From Chryseobacterium sp. MYb264 (GTDB lineage Bacteria > Bacteroidota > Bacteroidia > Flavobacteriales > Weeksellaceae), in assembly GCF_035974275.1 (NCBI RefSeq), contig NZ_CP142422.1:1860001-1924000 (forward strand): a stretch of 64,000 bases of DNA. The letters run 5' to 3'. The translations under genes were made by a program, and so were the position numbers. This document shows positions 62,181-64,000 of the stretch, one piece after another (the first letter of the stretch is position 1; every line of letters starts with the position of its first letter). The notes beneath the pieces were generated by a model. It ran no database searches. It had not been told where the DNA came from and saw nothing but the letters and a program-made list of their open reading frames with translations.

Positions 62181-64000
62181 TCAGTTAGAAACCACTTCGT
62201 ACATCAGATGTTCATTTTTAGCATATCCGTCCAGATCATTGTCTTTGTAGTAGATTCCTGCCTTTCCGGAAAATACACTCCTGTTCAGCAGTTTGATCTT
62301 AGCCAGCAGTTTTCTCATTTGCTGATCCCTGTTTACCGGATTTTGAAATACTAACATATATTTATTGAATGAATACTCTATCATAAACCTGGTTATCTGT
62401 TCAGCCAAAGAAGCTATTGCTTTGCTATCAAGTCCTGAAAGCACATAAGAACAGTTGAAAACAACTACTGAAGGAGAAGAAAAACGGTTTTCAAGACGCT
62501 TTTTATTGATCTGGCTAAAATCTTTAACAAAATCAAAAGTATCATGCAGCCTGAAACATTCGGAGCGGGAGAATGTCATTGCCTTTTCCAGCATCGCAGT
62601 TGAAGAATCCACACCAATGTAATGAATACTATCCTGAACCTCATCTTTAAAAAGTGTACTAAAGGCGAGTGCAGCCGTCAATGGACCACATCCAAAATCA
62701 ATAAACACAACTTTATTCCCCAATTTTTTTATTTCAGCTGAAAAATAATCAAAATGAGTCCTGAAAACGTATTGAGAAGACGCATAATGTTTCCGCATAT
62801 TCCAGTAACAGTATAACTGCACTTTATCCTGCGGCGTATACTCGAGAAACAGCTGATCCAGAGAACCACCATACTTAAAATTCTGATGAACATCCAGATT
62901 TAAGGTTTCGTCAAAATCAGCCAAACCATAGCAAATAATATTGTTACGCGTAAAATCTTTCCCGGCACCCAGAATTTTTTCCGGCCACTCCGTTCTTCGG
63001 TCAGCCATTATTTTATCGAGAACCAAGGCTTTAAAAGCAGAATCAAAAGAATGATCCCACTGTATTTCCACATCTTCTTCAAGAGGTTTCCCGTTGGTTG
63101 GAAGACCAAGAAGATCTTCCGCTAAAATTTCCTTCACCGGAATATCAATATATCCCTCTTTTGATTTACAATATTCTATTAAACGCAGATAAATAATATT
63201 AGCAGAGAGAATACTGTCATTCCCAATCAGGATCAATTGCTCTTTAGATCGCGTTAAGGCCACATTCAGCTTTCGGTCGACATCTCCTTCATCGTTTAAA
63301 CTTACCATTCCATTAAGCTGGAAAGGATTATTAATTGAAAAAGAATAAATAATAATATCCCGCTGGCTTCCCTGAAAACGTTCAACAGAATCTACCGTGA
63401 TCTCTTCATAGCCCGGAATCTCTGCCTCTTCCAATTTTTGTTTGATAATCGCAATCTGATTACGGAAAGGCGCAATAATCCCCAATGACTCTTTAGGGCT
63501 GAACACCTTCTGATTTGACTGATACAAAGCCTGAACCTCTTTTACGATCTTCACAACGAGGTCAGCTTCATATTCATTAAATTTAGCATAAAGATCATCC
63601 GACTGTTTATTATTAAAGAATATCAGTCTTTTATTCGCGAGTAGATTTCTCAGCGAAGCGCCTGAATTTTCAGTAAAATTCATGGTGTTTACCTGACGGA
63701 AAAGTGCGTTTTTAACATTTGGATCAAGATTCGGTGTGTGATACGCTTCCACCAGCTTCCCCCCGTAAAAGGCAAAATTGGGAAATAAAGCAATCTCCTG
63801 ATGCATCCTTCCCTGATAGGATAAAGAATCAATCGCATGCAGAAGCTTGTGATTCTCACAAAACCTGAATAAACGTTCGAACAAAGAATTCTTACGGTTC
63901 TGCAACCCCATATTTTCAAGATCAGAATCATTCGTCAGAGAACGGTCTGAGTTCTGGAGTGAAATGGCTGGAAGCTGTTTATGATCGCCGATTAAAATAA
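62181..64000 (-). CDS. SF1 (Upf1/DNA2-like) helicase fused to a C-terminal methyltransferase-like domain; cut by the right edge
   Basis: The gene continues past the window: the frame is open through 63911 to 64000 and reads ILIGDHKQLPAI, the superfamily 1 helicase motif III, at the visible N-terminus. Further motifs are LSYQGRMHQEIALFPN (about motif IV), SVERFQGSQRDIIIYSFS (motif V) and RKLNVALTRSKEQLILIGN (motif VI). After a linker, the last 270 residues hold VVFIDFGCGPLTAALAFSTL (SAM motif I) and IHYIGVDSSTAMLEKAMTF (motif II), a class I methyltransferase-like fold. The Walker A part lies outside. An ATG at 63911 is not the true start. Helicase plus methyltransferase in one chain is unusual; a defence role is speculative. 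Confidence 0.85.
   Translation of the reverse strand, partial: ILIGDHKQLPAISLQNSDRSLTNDSDLENMGLQNRKNSLFERLFRFCENHKLLHAIDSLSYQGRMHQEIALFPNFAFYGGKLVEAYHTPNLDPNVKNALFRQVNTMNFTENSGASLRNLLANKRLIFFNNKQSDDLYAKFNEYEADLVVKIVKEVQALYQSNQKVFSPKESLGIIAPFRNQIAIIKQKLEEAEIPGYEEITVDSVERFQGSQRDIIIYSFSINNPFQLNGMVSLNDEGDVDRKLNVALTRSKEQLILIGNDSILSANIIYLRLIEYCKSKEGYIDIPVKEILAEDLLGLPTNGKPLEEDVEIQWDHSFDSAFKALVLDKIMADRRTEWPEKILGAGKDFTRNNIICYGLADFDETLNLDVHQNFKYGGSLDQLFLEYTPQDKVQLYCYWNMRKHYASSQYVFRTHFDYFSAEIKKLGNKVVFIDFGCGPLTAALAFSTLFKDEVQDSIHYIGVDSSTAMLEKAMTFSRSECFRLHDTFDFVKDFSQINKKRLENRFSSPSVVVFNCSYVLSGLDSKAIASLAEQITRFMIEYSFNKYMLVFQNPVNRDQQMRKLLAKIKLLNRSVFSGKAGIYYKDNDLDGYAKNEHLMYEVVSN

Noticed and set aside
63911..64000. 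ATG at 63911 as the start of the helicase gene
   Set aside because: The frame is open to the edge and encodes the helicase motif GDHKQLPA upstream of it.

Overview
The window reads as chromosomal DNA of a low-GC member of the Bacteroidota, most like Chryseobacterium or a close relative in the Flavobacteriia. Evidence: AT-rich third positions, A-rich leaders with no clear Shine-Dalgarno sites, promoters of the form TTG-N(about 20)-TAnnTTTG (for example before queA, AIM24, GH3 and DUF1826), flavobacterial gene families (GH109, S9 peptidase, DUF2652, pirin, MhqO-like dioxygenases), and long gene-free stretches filled with short dispersed palindromes. This assignment is inference from content; no rRNA gene is present and I saw no tRNA.

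Layout. 0-6.2 kb: RNA-modification genes queA and rlmN (cut by the left edge), an AIM24 protein, then an overlapping three-gene amino-sugar salvage operon (GH109 glycosidase, nucleotidyltransferase, sugar kinase). 6.3-9.5 kb: hypoxanthine-DNA glycosylase, S9 peptidase, YvlD-like membrane protein. 9.7-11.7 kb: a structured repeat followed by a complete IS1182-type element (15-bp perfect ends, 8-bp target duplication). 11.7-16.5 kb: LacI regulator with two palindromic operators, polyol dehydrogenase, MFS sugar permease and a secreted outer-membrane candidate. 16.8-21.5 kb: thioesterase, GMC oxidoreductase and aldehyde dehydrogenase with a divergent AraC regulator. 21.6-25 kb: topoisomerase III and a barrel-like protein. 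25.4-32.8 kb: electrophile/quinone-defence genes (pirin, Crp/Fnr regulator, degenerate receiver protein, Na+/H+ antiporter, cupin, esterase, two ring-cleaving dioxygenases, GNAT), with an identical 26-bp promoter element upstream of pirin and of the first dioxygenase.

33.2-36.2 kb: the methionine ABC transporter metNIQ, preceded by a 31-codon leader ORF with a Met-Met-Cys-Cys-Phe-Met run and an overlapping terminator/antiterminator: a candidate ribosome-mediated attenuator. 36.3-40.5 kb: GH3 glucosidase, a Fic protein under a double palindrome, and a cyclase-like DUF2652 protein. 40.6-46.5 kb: tripartite RND efflux operon. 46.5-47.3 kb: a roughly 120-bp tandem repeat array plus a second copy of the structured repeat. 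47.3-62.2 kb: regulators, an unusual pair (degenerate phospholipase-D-like membrane protein plus VWA-like lipoprotein), phosphoesterase, drug exporter with divergent Lrp regulator, an IS5-type element just ahead of a methyltransferase gene, siderophore-interacting protein, AraC, an oxidase pseudogene, DUF1826, and a second 120-bp array in the opposite orientation. The right edge cuts an SF1 helicase fused to a C-terminal methyltransferase-like domain.

The strongest candidates for undescribed biology are the Met/Cys leader before metNIQ, the shared promoter element of the electrophile regulon, the PLD-like/VWA pair, the helicase-methyltransferase fusion, and the paired 120-bp arrays.
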